A stretch of DNA of 64,000 bases from contig JAKNDB010000013.1 of assembly GCA_024305405.1 (NCBI GenBank), positions 124,001 to 188,000 on the forward strand. Direction: 5' to 3'. Origin of the DNA: Dirofilaria immitis. Taxonomy: Eukaryota; Nematoda; Chromadorea; Rhabditida; Onchocercidae. Below the pieces are notes generated by a model. The model had not been told where the DNA came from. It did not search any database and worked only from the letters and a program-made list of their open reading frames with translations. Of the stretch, positions 1-15,300 are shown in pieces (position 1 is the stretch's first letter; each line of letters starts with the position of its first letter). The translations under genes and the position numbers were made by a program.

Positions 1-332
1 TTTTTATATTATTCTAAATTTCAAAATATATTTTTCTTTCTAATTTCGCTATTTTTGAAAAAAAAAATTTTTTTGAATTTAATTTTTTCTTTTTTTATAA
101 AAATTTTTCGTTTAATTTTTTTAAAAATATTTCTTTAAAATTTTCTTCTCTTTTTTTTTATAATTTGAATTTTTTTAAAAGAAAACAAATATATCAAAAT
201 TGTTATTTCAATGCAAAACATTTGTTTATAAATAAATTTATAGCATTAAGCAAAATGGCTAATTGAAATGGGAAAAATTCTTTTGCCTTTTTTTTTTTTT
301 GTTTACCTATGCAAAAATATAATTAATTATTG

Positions 333-632
333 ATAATATCTGCATATGATTACCAAAAGGATTAATTGATTTCAGTTGTTATCATAACAACGAGAGTAAT
401 AGTAGTTAAAGTTAGATGATAATTAATTTTAAAATAATATCCGCATATGTTTACCAAAAAAAGATTAATTGATTTCAGTTGTTATCATAAAAAAAATAGA
501 GCAATAGTAATTAAAGTTAGATGATAATGAATAATAATATCTGCATATCATTATCGAAAAAGATTAATTGATTTCAATTATTATCATAAAAAGGAGAGCA
601 ATAGCAGTTAAAGTTAGTATGATAATTAATTT
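333..632. repeat. Three diverged copies of a ~100-bp tandem repeat
   Basis: Copies begin near 333, 434 and 534. Each opens with ATAATATCTGCATAT or a close variant, followed by a TTAATTGATTTCA block, a TTATCATAA block and AGTTAAAGTTAGATGATAAT. The copies differ by scattered substitutions and small indels, so the array is not recent. No coding potential is seen. Confidence 0.8.
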
Positions 633-3109
633 TAAAAATTGATAAAAATAATTAGAGCAAACATTTTTTATCATAATGATATTTGAATATTCGTTGCCTT
701 TTTTTCCCCTTTCTAAATTTTAAATTTTTGGCAAATTAATTAATTAATTCATTTCAAATTTTAATTAATGATTAAAATTCTCATTTCTATCGATTATTAT
801 TATAAATTTTTGCAAAATTGTAAATAAAATATGAGAATATCTTTTAGCGCATATTGCAAAAATTATTTTATAATCGAATTTTTCCCATATAATTAAATTC
901 GAATTTGATTAGATTTTTTAATTAATTTTAGGACAATGATATGTATGCATGTGTTTAACATGCAGCAAATAAATATATTTGTAACTTTTATTAGCCAATA
1001 ATTTCTTCCTCACAATTTTACGCCAAGAAAATATATGATAAACATGCGCTACACATGAATATTAATTTATTTCTCAGAACTTATTTTAATAAATCGGAAA
1101 TGGATAAAACTTTTCCAATCTTTACATTTTTATAATGGTTAAATTTATACTGAAAATTAAAACAATAGCTTTTTTTTCAATTCTAACCATTTCCGATATG
1201 TTAATGAATTCCAAGACGATTTTTTTGCATTATTTTATATCATATTTTAAGCAAATAAATTATTATATGAAATAATAAAACGACTTTTGTTTTTTTTTTT
1301 AAATGAAAATTAATAATTTAAAATAATAATCGTTTTGTTTTATACGAAAAATTATTTTGAATTTATTTTAATTTAATTAATTAATTTAAGTATTTAATTA
1401 TCACATATTATATCAAATGTTAATGCATCGTTTTTTTTTTATTTATTTTAATATTCTTGCTTTATCTATAAATATTATCATTTATAAGTTTTTTTATAAA
1501 ACTATGAGAGTATTGGAAAAGTATTTAATCATTAAACAATTTGAAGTTTTACTTAGTTAAATAGAAAAAGTTTGAAACGAAAAATTGCGTCATAATGAGA
1601 AAAAAATCTTCTTATGATATCACAATTTTAATTTTTCCTACAAATGATATCATACAATGTAATTTTATTATAACAACGGAAAATTGCAGTAAATTGAAAT
1701 TTTATTATTTTTATATTCAAATTTGATGAGAAAATTCTCTTTTAAATAATTAACCTTTTTATAGTTCAAATCTAAATTTTCGTTTTTTTCTTCATTTTCT
1801 AATAAAATGATATTTTAAAAAATTTTTTTTGATATTTTAGGAAAAAAGAAAATTGATTGAAACGGATTTTTAAGACATTTCAAAATTAATTTTTATTTAT
1901 TATTATTTCAATTAAATTTGATTAATTGTATTTTTGTTTTTATTTTTTTACGAAATTCTATTTCCATTATTATTATTAGTTATTACGAAAATTTCGAAAT
2001 AATAATTTCATATTTGACATTTACAAAATGATAAATATAAAAATGTCAGCTGTGATAAGCTATTTATTTATTACTTTCTTTAATTCTCTCCGTTATCGTA
2101 TTCTTTTTTTTTTCTTTTCTTATATTTGTTTCATCAAATGGAAAAAAGTTTGACGAATTTTTTAAAAATGCAATGATCGATTTCTTACGCAATTTCTTTC
2201 ACTATCTTTTTCATCATCATTTAGCTATCATTAAACATTTCTTCCTTACCTTCTAATTTTTTTTTTATTAAATTTTGATGTTTGATTTAAATTGTTGAAG
2301 CATAAAAATAATATTTCGATAATTAAAATTCATTTTAATTTTTAATTAAACATTTTAATTACAAATTTTTCTTTTATTAATTTTAGTATTTGATTGAATA
2401 GAAACAACGAATAATATTATTTCGATAATTAATTATTTCTAATAATTTCTTGTTTATATAATTATAAAAATTATATAATTTTAATCATAAACAAATAGCA
2501 AATTATCAATTTATCATATAATAAAAAATAATTAATTAATACTTAAATAATGATAAAAGCAAACGAAGAATTACTTAATTTCGTTTGCTAAAAAATTTTT
2601 GCTCAATTTTTCCTATCAATTATAATCATTGTGATAAATCAATGATTTATATAATAGATGATGATGAAGAGAAATAACAATATGAAATATTGATTAGAAA
2701 AGATATAAATTATTATTGATTATAACATAGGAATTAATTAAGTCAAAATCAATCAATAATTTATATCTTTCATTATTGCACTGAATAAATTAGAATAAGT
2801 CAACAGTGGAAATCAATTTGCATACCTATTATTTCCATTGATTTTAGTATTACTTTATTTCATTTTTTTTTGAATATTTTCAACGAAATTAGAAATTTTT
2901 AAGTTTTATTTTTACAACAAATATATATTAAATATCAATTAGAAATTAATTTATTGAAAAAAACTTTTTATCGTTTAATAAACTTTTTACTTATTTTAAT
3001 TTAATATTTTTACATTAATATATTATAAATGGGTAAGAAAAAAATTAGCAAAAATATAAATATTTCAATAATGTCATTCTTCCTTTAGGTAGAAAATATA
3101 ATATATGAA

Positions 3110-3223
3110 AGAATTAATAACTTAAGTTTGCATATGTAAAAGAATTAATTACTTGAATTTGCATATGTAAAAGAATTAATAACTTGAATTTGCATATGTA
3201 AAAAGAATTAATTACTTGAATTT
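3110..3223. repeat. Short tandem repeat, ~33 bp, about four copies
   Basis: The unit is roughly AAAGAATTAATAACTTGAA followed by TTTGCATATGTA. It is repeated head to tail about 3.5 times with only a few changes. It lies in AT-rich intergenic DNA. Confidence 0.8.
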
Positions 3224-6200
3224 GAATTAATTACTTTTATTACTTAATTAAATAAAAAAATCTTTTTTTGAGCAAAAATAATATTCAAAAATTCCAACAA
3301 TTATTATTATATTAAATTATAATAAAATTTTTTTGTTAAATAAATATAATCAAATAATTATTATTTATTACTAAAATATTTATTGAAAAATTCACAAAAT
3401 AATCGTTAAATTTTCAAATTAAATTTAATACCATCGGAAATTGTTATTATTTAATAAAATTTTATTATTTATTTTAATTCTTTTCGAATTCATAAATTTT
3501 TCTATAAGAAATTTAATTTAATAACAAACAATTATTTATGAATGAAAAAACAAACATAAATTTTATTTGAAATAATTTTATGAAATTTAAAATGATAGAA
3601 AATAATTGAAAATGTTTAGGAATAGGCTATGGAGAATAATTTTAGATAAAAAAAAATCAAAATTCGAGATTATCATTTCGAAATTAATCGAAATGATAAT
3701 TTCCTTTGCATACAATCAATTTTATCATTTTTATCAAATTAATTTTCTTTTTTATGATATTTATTCAATTATATAATTTTGAATTTTTCATTTTATCGCT
3801 CTATAGAGTATTTAAATTTTAGGAAATTTTTTAATTTATCTTTTAAAAAGATAAAATTTATTTACCTTAATGAATGTAATGCATAATCAAATATATATAT
3901 ACACATTCTTGTCATATCATTTTATCATTTGATAATAAATTTCTTGAGAAAGTTTGTTGTTAGATAAATTGAATTTTTAATTAGGTTTTAGGTTTGCTAG
4001 ACAGTGATGATGAAGATTGAAGAGTGAAAAAATAAAGTCGAGAAAAAATATATATTATTTATTGAATTTTTCCTCTTATAATATTAATTAATATATAAAT
4101 TATTGATTTTTGCTATATATTAATCACTACATGAATCATCGATCTTTTGGTATACAACAATTAATATATAAATTATTGATTGCTTTTTATATTTTAGTCA
4201 ATGTGTAAGTAAATTTATCAGTAAAAATTTATCATTTATCAGTATTGGAAGGAGTTCAAATAATTTATATTCTATATACACATATATATATATATTTATG
4301 CATATATATTTCAATTAATGTTTAAGTAAATGATTTATCATTTATCAGTATTAGAAGGAATTTAAATAATTTATATTGTGTATGCATACATACATATCAA
4401 TAATCTATGATAAATATTTGTTTGTTTGTTTGTTTTTTTTATTTGTTTATTTTCGTAATTGTTAATTGGTAACTAATCGATAAATATTGATAAATACTTA
4501 ATTTTTATTCAATTAGAATTGAAATTATTAATTACAAATTTCGAAATAATATTAATAATTTAATAAAAATAACAATAATAATAAAATAATAATAATAATA
4601 ATAAAATGTATATGTATTAATATGATTTATGCATATATGCATAATTTAATACTTGAAAGTAATGAATAGAATTAATAAAAATTTGATATTTAATTAAATC
4701 GGTACTTATTTTGTGGAATAAAAAAATGAATATAAAATGCAAAAATTTCTCATAATATTTATTATATATTATTTTATAAAACTTATATTTTAATAAAATA
4801 ATGAAATAATTAATTTGAAATTTAATTTAAAAAAAGAATTATGAAATCGTATGAAAAAATATTATTTCAGTTTAGCCTTTAATTATACAACAATGAGCGT
4901 AATTATTCAGTTTAACCTGTAATTATTTCAGTTTATTTTTTTCCATTAACAATTATTCATATTAAATAATTATTTAAGGAGATAAAAGAATTGAAAAAAA
5001 ATAAATAAACTTTAAGATATTTAAAATTAACATAAAAAAGGAATATAAATTTATTTTTGGTTTGCATAATTATCATTAATCTATTGATAACAAAATTGAA
5101 ATTAATGATTATTTTTAGTAACTATCATAATATTATTAAATTTTTCTTTCTCTCTTTATCATTTATCATATCTTTCATCGTTATTTTGCTAAAAGCTTTT
5201 ATTTTAATTAAAAAAATTTTTTTTCTTTGTTCATTTCAATACGAACAATAATCAGTTTTTCAGATATGAATAAATTATTTTACGCCTAAATGATAATGAT
5301 AATTTTAAATAATTATTCCACTATATTAATGATTAAGCTTTTTTTTGAACTTTCAGTTAAGAAAAACAAAATTCATTTATTAATTTCAAGCAAATAATGA
5401 TTATTTTTCTAAGCATAGATTGATTATTTCACATTTAAATGATGATAATGATTTTAAATGGTAATAATAATTTTTAAATGATAATGATAATGATAATTTT
5501 GAATGATAGCAATAATTCTTAATTAATATTTCATTTCATTTCATATTTTTAAAATTTTGCTCACAAATCAATGAATCAATTTGTATTTATCACTGACTAG
5601 CATAGATCTCTTTTGTTTATTTTTCATTTTTTTTTTTTGATTTCATTTTTTTCCCGTTTATATTTATTTTATATCGACCATTATCAATGATAATGTTTAA
5701 TGCTTCTATGATGATCGAGAAAAATAATACATTGCTCGGCTTTCTCGTTTCTTTTTCCTCCCCATTTTTCATAATATTTTTTTTTCAAATTTTATTATTT
5801 ATCAAATTATGCTAATTTTTAGAAATATTTTAAAATTATAATTTCTCAATGCTTATTATCATTAGCATTTATCAAATTATACAATCAACAGGAATTATCA
5901 ATCTTTTTGTTATTTTTATCAAATTATCGATTTTATTGAACTTTTTTTTATTACGAATTTCTTCATTGATTTAACATTTTTATATTTTTATTAAAATTAA
6001 TTAATTAATTACTTTACAAATATTAGCTTACTTAGTTAATTTTATCAATTTTTTTTCATTTAAAATTCTAGAAAAATAATTAAAATTACCATAGTATATA
6101 TATATATATATATATAGTAATATATAATTTATCAATAAAATGATTAATTGATCAGATAATTTTTAATCGAATATTAATTTTATTTAATTTAAATAACGTG

Positions 6201-6889
6201 ATATTTGTTTTTTCAAACTTTCTAAAACTTATTATAAATTCTATTTTATAATTTCATCATTTTGTTCTTTTTGTTTTGAAATAATTAAATTATCTCAATT
6301 ATTATCATAATTTCATTGATAATTTATTGATAAAATAGTATTTGTTTTTTTTTTTAATTAATTAAAAATTTTTCTTTCATTTTTGAATTTTTTTTTACAG
6401 CAATTTTTCATTAATTATCAAAATGCATAGATATAGATATATGTATGTATTATGAATTTTAAATTTGCATAATATCTAATAGTTTAATAATAATTATTTA
6501 ACAATCATTCTTCATAATGATAACTATAGCTAAGCTAATTTTGTTGAGAAAGAAAAGATTGTTATGATATGATAAATCTAAGTTATTTGAATTATTAAAA
6601 ATTAATAATTCTAATAAATAACATCAACACACACACATACATACATACATGCATACATACATACATACATACATACATTTTTTGAATTAATTAATTAATC
6701 AATTAATTACTTAGGAAATTTCATATTTATTATACTTTTTTTTGTTTGTGAATTTTAATTTTAAAACAAAATATGTTGTTTGTCCTTTTTAGTAAGTTGT
6801 TGAAGTTTGCACTTAAAATTGGATAAATAACTAACAAAAAAAAATAATTAATTTACATTACTCTCATTTTCCATCCCTTTTTTTTCCAT

Positions 6890-7560
6890 CTTTTTTTCTG
6901 TATGTTTGTTTTCTGAATCATAAAATGATTAATTCTATTTTTTTATCTCTTGTTTTTTGAATCCTAAAATAATCAATTCTATCTTCTCAATTCTATTTCC
7001 TGAATCTCGAAGCAATCAAGTTATCGCCCTTTCCTTTTAAGTGATTCCGCTGTGTTCCGATTCATCAGAATTCTTAAAATCGTTCATTCTATCTTTTTGT
7101 TCTTTTTTTTCCTGAATTCTTAAACCGGCTATTCTATCTTTTCGTTTCGTTTTCCTGAATCTCGAAACTATCAGTCTACTTTCTTATCCATTGTCCTGAA
7201 TTCATAAAACGGTCTTTCTGTTCTTTTTCCTGAATCTCGAAGTCTTTTCGATCTTTTTTGAATCTTTAAGATGATATTCTATTTTTCTGCTTTTTTTCTT
7301 GAATTCCTATGCTTCGATTCTTTTTCCTGAATCCCGAAACAATCATCTCATCTTGCTGTTTATGTTTTTTTTGAATTTCAAATTGTAATTCGTTTTTCCA
7401 ATCCTTTTCCTTTTTCAATCCTAGAAATAATCCTATCTTTTCATTCTTTTTTTCTTTTCAATCTTAAAGTGGTTATTCTTTCTAATTTCTTTTTTCTTTT
7501 TTTTTTTTGTTTCTCAATCATAAAATAATCTTCCCCATTTCTTATTTTTCTAAGCTACAA
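6890..7560. repeat. Degenerate pyrimidine-rich repeat tract
   Basis: About ten loosely similar segments recur. Each contains TTTTTCCTGAATC or TCCTGAATTC followed by TCGAAA or TTAAAA, an ATC-rich stretch and a T/C-rich tract. Spacing is irregular, around 45-65 bp. The strand is strikingly pyrimidine-rich (CTTTTT, TCTTTT) compared with its surroundings. It looks like an old, decayed minisatellite. No gene is supported. Confidence 0.5.
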
Positions 7561-7944
7561 AATTGTTATTCCATTTTTTTGCTTCTTCAATAGCATCTAT
7601 AACTGCTTATTATTAACATTTAAGGAGTTATTTGAAATTACATTCCGGGCCGTAATATAATTTTGTCGGTACTTCTTTAATAATCTATGCATAATAGCAT
7701 ATCAAATATGATTTATGCTTACATATAAACAAAACATTCTTTACATTCATAAAATACTAATTTCATTTTAATGTTTTCGTTACAGATGTTTTCCTCTTCT
7801 AACATTTTCTTCTTATCTCTCAAAATTCTTAATATATTCATTCTAAAATTAGCAATTACTATCATACCAGATAAAGTAATATATTTTAGAATCGTTAGTT
7901 TCAGAATCTTACAATTATGTAACGTCTCAAAGTGAATATGATGT

Positions 7945-8570
7945 TTATGCGTAATACGTGTTTTAGAATGCTTAGAATTATATAATAGAACGATTTAATG
8001 TCTGAGCGTGGTATGCGTAATACGTGTTTTAGAATGCTTAGAATTATATAATAGAACGATTTAATGTCTGAGCGTGGTATGCGTAATACGTGTTTTAGAA
8101 TGCTTAGAATATATAATAGAACGATTTAATGTCTGAGCGTGGTATGCGTAATACGTGTTTTAGAATGCTTAGAATTATATAATAGAACGATTTAATGTCT
8201 GAACGTGGTATGCGTAATACGTGTTTTAGAATGCTTAGAATTATATAATAGAACGATTTAATGTCTGAGCGTGGTATGCGTAATACGTGTTTTTAGAATG
8301 CTTAGAATTATATAATAGAACGATTTAATGTCTGAGCGTGGTATGCGTAATACGTGTTTTAGAATGCTTAGAATTATATAATAGAACGATTTAATGTCTG
8401 AGCGTGGTATGCGTAATACGTGTTTTAGAATGCTTAGAATTATATAATAGAACGATTTAATGTCTGAGCGTGGTATGCGTAATACGTGTTTTAGAATGCT
8501 TAGAATTATATAATAGAACGATTTAATGTTTGAACGTGATATGCGTAACACGTGTTTTAGAATTTTATAT
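7945..8570. repeat. 66-bp satellite array, 9-10 copies
   Basis: The unit starts GTATGCGTAATACGTGTTTT and continues through AGAATGCTTAGAATTATATA and ATAGAACGATTTAATGTCTG to AGCGTG. Copies begin at 8011, 8077, 8142, 8208, 8274, 8341, 8407, 8473 and about 8539, with a diverged copy at about 7945. Spacing is 65-67 bp. Inner copies are nearly identical and outer ones more diverged, as expected for unequal exchange. Because 66 is divisible by three, the minus strand has a repeated open frame at 8258-8674, which I treat as a by-product. Confidence 0.92.
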
Positions 8571-9137
8571 TCAATAATATGCATTATTTTAGAATCTTTC
8601 GCTTCAGAATCAAACAATGATATGATGCTTAAATAATAATGCTTAAACAAATATCTTGCAATATTTAATTCCAAACTTCTAAACTTATATGATATCTTAT
8701 GACGTTACAAACATGTTTAAGCGTAATAGACGTAATTACGTAAAATTTTCAGAATTCCAAAACGATGTAAATGCTTAAGTTATGAAAGATAATTGAAAAA
8801 AAAATTATATATTAAAAGAAGACGAAGAAGAAGAAGAATATTTGATGCTATAAATGCAATTAAATTTATTATATTAAAAGGAATTAAAAAAAAAAAAACG
8901 AAACGAATAATTCGAGGAATATTCTAATTATTCGATTAATATTCTAAATTATTCCTAAAAATATCCTTCTATTATTCTTCTATTAATTGCTAAGAAATAA
9001 AAATTTATATCAAAAAAATAACTATTATAATCGATTCTATCAAAGAATTGATTATTCTATTAATTATCAATTCTGCAAACTTATCTAATTTTGAATTAAA
9101 AAAGGAAAAAATTATTTTTATTTACTATTATTTTCGT

Positions 9138-9262
9138 TATTATCATTGCTATCATTATTATTATTATTATTATCATTATTATTATTATCATTATTACTAC
9201 TATTATTATTACTACTATTACTACTACTAATTGCTATTGCTACTACTATTACTACAGTTATC
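9138..9262. repeat. Imperfect TTA/CTA/TCA trinucleotide microsatellite
   Basis: About 120 bp of interspersed ATT, ATC, ACT and ATG triplets lie just upstream of the CUB gene's first recognised exon. The open frame across it encodes only Tyr/His runs, so it is a simple repeat and not a gene. Confidence 0.85.
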
Positions 9263-9340
9263 AACTGCCATTTAATAAATTAAATTGATGTTTAAATTTT
9301 TATTTCCTAAAAAACTAAAATTATCATTCATTTTTTATTG

Positions 9341-12300
9341 ATGATGATAATCAATACAAGTAATATCATTTCATCGTCCTTATCATTATCACCATTTCGC
9401 TCATTCCGTTCATCATCATTTTTAGCATTTTCATTATCATCATCATCATCATCATCACCATCATCATCATCAAGATCATCATCATCATCATCAACAACAT
9501 CATCGTCATCGTCATCGTCACCATTACCATTAATTCAATCAACAAATGATGAAGAAATAATGTCTGCATGCGGAAAACGACATATAATACTGGATTCTAA
9601 ACATCCGGAATATGTTATCAATTTTCCGGTTACATCAAATTTTGATAATACAGATTATCAATCTTTAAAAGAAAATTATTTGCTATCAGATGAAATGATA
9701 AGGAAACAACGATTTCCTTATCCATTAGATTTCTATGTCAACAATAATACTCCCATATCTCGGTAAGTTTGAAAATTTTGTTTCGTATTTATTTATTTAT
9801 CTTTTGCAATATTTCAAACTATGTATCAAATTACATAGTAATTTGATATATAAAATAATCAATTGTAATTTATGATTTAAATTCGAGAATAATAATTATC
9901 AATTAAAAATTATCAATGTGGAATGAATAGCTTGTTAAGCATTATCTGTTATAAATTAATTGTAAAAGTAATCTAATTCCATTAAATAATATTAATTCGC
10001 TTTTAGCCATCTTATCAATTTCAGAGTAAAAGAATTAAGGATAAAAGATTTAAATAATCAATTAATTATTTCTTATCAGAATCATATGATACAGTAAAAA
10101 TATTTTAATTTTTTTCTGAAAATATTTCCAAATGAATTTTTTGATTAAAAATTTATTTGAAATAAATTAGCAATTAATATGAATGAATGCTTGATAGTAT
10201 CAATCATTTTTTTAGCTTTTTTTCTTAATTTTCAAGAAATAATAAATATATCGTATAATTGTAATGCCAAATAATCATTAATATTAATTGATTATTTAAT
10301 TATTTTATTATTAATTAATTATTATATTATTAATTGATTATTTAATTATTTTATTTTGAAAATATTGTAAAAATTGAAGATATAACTAATAGCAAATTAG
10401 TACTGTTTAATGCAATTAATTAATAATAATTCATTTATGATTATTATTTCTTTCTTGAAAATAATTTCTGATTGATAAATAATTTTTTTTATATCAAATT
10501 ATCAATTATAATTAATCAATCTTTATATATCAAATTAAACTATTTGCTATATAAAAATAGCTTAATAATTTTTTTAAAAAAATTTTAAAATTTTCTTCTA
10601 CGATTTCATTTTCAGTTGCCAATGGCTTATCACAACTGATCCATATCATAGTATTGGTGCAGAAATTAAAGTTAGCAATGAAAGTGGCTATTTTTAAATA
10701 TTACAAACGAGAATGGTCTTCGAAAAAAGTAAACCTTAACAAGATAAGATAAAATTTCGGAAAAGATTTATTTATATGTATATAGAGAAATATTTGTATG
10801 ATAAAAATTATCACAAAAATCACTACATACTATTTATCATTATTATTATTATTATTTATTTGTTTATTTATTTATTTATTTTATGATTGTGATTAAAAAA
10901 TTATGTATAATTGGAATAATTTTGAAATATTTATATTTATTTATTTATAGACTTTATTATTATTATTATTATTTATTTTCTAATAAATAAAAATGAAATT
11001 CTATAGTTATATGTAAAATTTTTAAGAAATTTCTAATATTTCATTTAATCTTTTTAACTTTTAAAATTAAAATTATAATTAATAATAGATTGTAAACAAT
11101 CAATGTAAGAAGTAAAAAGTTATTTTTATATTTAATTTTCAATAATTTCTAAAACTAATAAAATATGAGTACCATTACCATTAAACATCAACAATAACAA
11201 CAACAATAACAACAATAATAACAACAGCAATAACAACAACAACAATAATAACAACAACAATATTATTATCAAATCATAAAAATATAACGCTTGTTGATTC
11301 TAGTTTGTAAAGTACAATTTGAAATCGCTAAAGTAAAATTGACAATTTGATTTTCAATTAAACAAAAAAAAAAATGAAATGCTCGCTAATCATTGATAAC
11401 TATTTTATTTATATTCCTGTATATTCTCGTACCTTTTTTTTGAAATTTAATTGCGTTCCTAATCATAATATCATAATATGCACTAAATTATCGAGAGTAA
11501 TCAATTCTTTTTCATTTTTTACTTTTTCTCTTTCTTTTATTAATCAATGTTCGATCTAATATTAAGCGATCTCATACACAAATTAGTATTTCAAAAATAA
11601 TCAGCCTAACTAATCAATTAATTCGAAGTTTTAAAAGAATTACTGTAACGTTTATATTTTTAAAAGAAATTTACGAATTACTAAATTATCAATCGATTTA
11701 TGTTAAATTTATATTTAAAAAAAAAAAGTAAATAAAAGAAAAAAACAAACAAATTGATAAGTATTTGATAATTGATATGCATAAATAAATATATGATTAA
11801 ACTAAATTTTATGATTAAACTGAATTTTTTTTCAATGAATTAGTAAATTTAATGGAAGGGAGAAGAACGAAAAACTCTGAAATAGGTATGATAATATTAT
11901 ATTATTAACAATTCTGATATATTATTAACAATTCATAAAATATGTTATTAACAATTCTTGATAATATTATTTTCAGCTATCAATACATTTATCTTAGGAA
12001 AATATTAGCATAAAATTATGAAAGAAAATAGGGCTGATAATATATCCTATATAATTAATATAATCATTATATAATAATGATTAGTGTTAGTAAGTATTAG
12101 CATATATATATATATTTATATATTTATTAAATATATATATATTATATATTTAATAAATAAGTATTAATAGAAATATATTTATTAAATATATATATATATA
12201 TATTATATATTTAATAAATAAGTATTAATAGAAATATATTTATTAAATATATATATATTATATATTTAATAAATAAGTATTAATAGAAATATATTTATTA

Positions 12301-15300
12301 AATATATATATTATATATTTAATAAATAAGTATTAATAGAAATATATTATTTTGCATAAATAAATTTATGCAAAATAATAAATATTAAAAAGCAAAAAAG
12401 TGCATATTAAATATATTGAAGTATAAAAGAAAAAAATAAATATTTTTGATAAATTTAAAAGAAAAAGAAAAATTTATTTAAAAGGAAAAATATATTTTGT
12501 TAAAAATGGCATATTATATTCTCATTGTGATAATAAAATAAAAATATATTTGTTGAAAAATTCATGAAATTTTTCAACAAATAAAAAAGTGAAAGAAAGA
12601 GAAGAAAATAAATTTTAATATAATAATAATGATTTCTACCTATTGTGAATATAATAATAATGATTTTTATCTACTGTAAATATAATAATAATGATTTATA
12701 TCTAATGTAAATATAGTAATAACGATGATTTCTACCTATTGTGAATATAATAATAATGATTTTTATCTACTGTAAATATAATAATAATGATTTATATCTA
12801 ATGTAAATATAATAATAATGATTTATATCTAATGTAAATATAATAATAATGATTTATATCTAATGTAAATATAATAATAATGATTTATATCTAATGTAAA
12901 TATAGTAATAACGACGATTTTTATCTACTATAAATATGATAATAACTGCTGTAAATATAATACCAACGATTTTTATCTACTGTAAATATAGTACCAATGA
13001 TTTTAATCTACTGTAAATATAATACCAACGATTTTAATCTACTGTAAATATAATACCAACGATTTTAATCTACTGTAAATATAATACCAACGATTTTTAT
13101 CTACTGTAAATATAATAATAATGATTTCTATCTAATAAAATATGATAATAATTTTTACGTACTACTGTAAATATAATATTAACGATTTTTACTTTTCAAT
13201 GTATTAATAACAAAAAAAATTTAATTTTAATATTAATATTTTATAAAAAGGAAAAGTTTTTATTTCTTTTTTGATTTTAGTCGAAAAATATTTATAAAAT
13301 TTTATTGAATTTTTAAATAATTTTTAAGAAAAAATTGAACAAAAAAATGATAAAAATAAGAGATAATTTAGGGAAATAAAATTTATTTATCACTTTTTTT
13401 GCTTTCAAAAAAGTAATTCATTTTATTTTATGCAAATTGTATTAGTAATTAATTACTTTGTATTAATTTAACCAAATAACATATTAATTACTTAATTTTA
13501 ATTAATTAAATTTCATAGCATTTTATTTCCGCTAACAAACAATTAATTACATATCGTTAATTGATAAATTTCATTAATTTAGTTATTTTAATTTCGTAGC
13601 ACCTCTTTTTTCTTTTTTAAATTACGAGAAATAAAGTGATATTTTACTGATTAATAAGTATGAGATGAGAAGTTTTTGATTTCTGATGTATTAGTATTTT
13701 AGGAAATGATGATGGAAATAAACTGGAAATTTGATCATTGATTTTTAATAAAATTAAGAATTACAATTCATTTTCAGAAATACAAAAAGAAAATGATAAC
13801 AAAAATCAAAAATTAAATTTATAATTATTTTTAGATTTATAAAAATTAAGCTACTAAGCCTTTTTTTTTGATTTGTAAGCAAAATTTTTCTCTTCAAAAG
13901 AAATCCATTTTAATATGATATTTGAAATCTCTCTAATTGCCATATAATTTAATAATATCTTTAAAAAAAAATCGTAAAAAAATTTCCATCTGAAAAGGAA
14001 GAAAATAGGTAGGTTGTACTCCATTTGTACTGTTATTATTCTCGATCCTTATTTTAACGTCATCAAATTACATCTAACTTTTAAAATTTATTCCTTTTAC
14101 AAAAAAAAATAAAATAAAAAGATTAATTATATTCATTAACGAATTACATAAATCAATTCCAATTTTCATTTTAAACATATTTTCGATATAAATATTTAGT
14201 AAAGATAAAAATTGGAAAAATTAATTTACCTATGTAAAATCATTCACATTCAATGAATTAATCATTTTAGATTAAAACCCATTATTTATTTAAAATATTT
14301 ATTTAATATATATTTTGTTTGGAAAAAAAAAAGTTGTTTAAATATTTGTACAAAATTTATTCAGCAAATTTCATTTCCTAAATTACCATTTGACTTAGTC
14401 ATATTGTTAATTTCAATTTGATCTCAAAAAGGCTCTTTTAAATTATAGCTTATTTTGATAGTTTATAATTTTTAACTAAACATACCAATTTAAGTAATAA
14501 TATTTTCTAATCGAATATATAATTTTGTTTGAATCTTTTCTTTATTTTTTTTTTTCATTAAGAAATTGTACTTTGCTGAGAAAAAAAAAGGAAAGGAAAG
14601 AATTTTTAATTTTGCAATAAAATTTAATTTTCTTCCTTCCTTCTTTGTTGTCAGAAGAAAAAAAACTTATCGTTTTTTTTGTATTATAAATTTGCATCAA
14701 TGATTAAATTTATCATTTGCATAAAAATATTAAGCGAAATTTTTTTTTTGCTAAAAATTTTAGTATTCAATAATTTCGTTTTTTTTCTTAAATTAATAAT
14801 TATTTTTTTATTTTAAATCAAAAAAAGTTTTTAAAATATTCGCACATTTTACTTTCATTCGCTAACTTACAATAATTATTAGCGAAAAATTAATTCGTAA
14901 ATTAAATGAAAGCAAAAATTAATTTATTTTTAGTTTTTTAATAATTAATTTTTGAAATGGAAATTAATAAATTTTACAAATTGCTATTTGAAATTTTGTA
15001 ATAAAATCGACTTTTATTTGCTTATTTAAAAATTGAAAATTTTGAAAATTAAAAATTTTTTTCACTAATTTTTATAAAATATATGTATATTTTCTTCTTA
15101 CTTTTCCTTATTAATATATGATCTTTTTCAACGATAAAATTTTTATTAATATTTAGAAAGAGAAATGAAATTAATTAATTACTTTTTTTCTAATTTTTTC
15201 AATTAATATTTCTTTACCATTTCATGTAAATTTCTGATATAATAGAATGAAAATATAATTTTAAATATAAATAATATGAAAAATGTATTAATTAATTTAT

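Larger units (their letters stand above)
1..7940. other. AT-rich intergenic region
   Basis: This stretch is almost entirely A and T, with long homopolymers and short simple repeats such as TA near 6093-6115 and ACAT near 6632-6676. I see no run of codons that looks like a conserved protein. The one short open frame, at 5057-5251, is low-complexity and hydrophobic with no recognisable motif. Three local repeat families inside it are listed separately. It could hold the distal regulatory region of the CUB gene downstream, but no specific site can be named. Confidence 0.7.

Noticed and set aside
8258..8674. 138-codon minus-strand open frame over the 66-bp array
   Set aside because: It is explained by a repeat period divisible by three, and there is no start context or domain.
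9366..9569. Methionine-rich minus-strand frame
   Set aside because: It is the complement of the TCA microsatellite that encodes polyserine on the plus strand.
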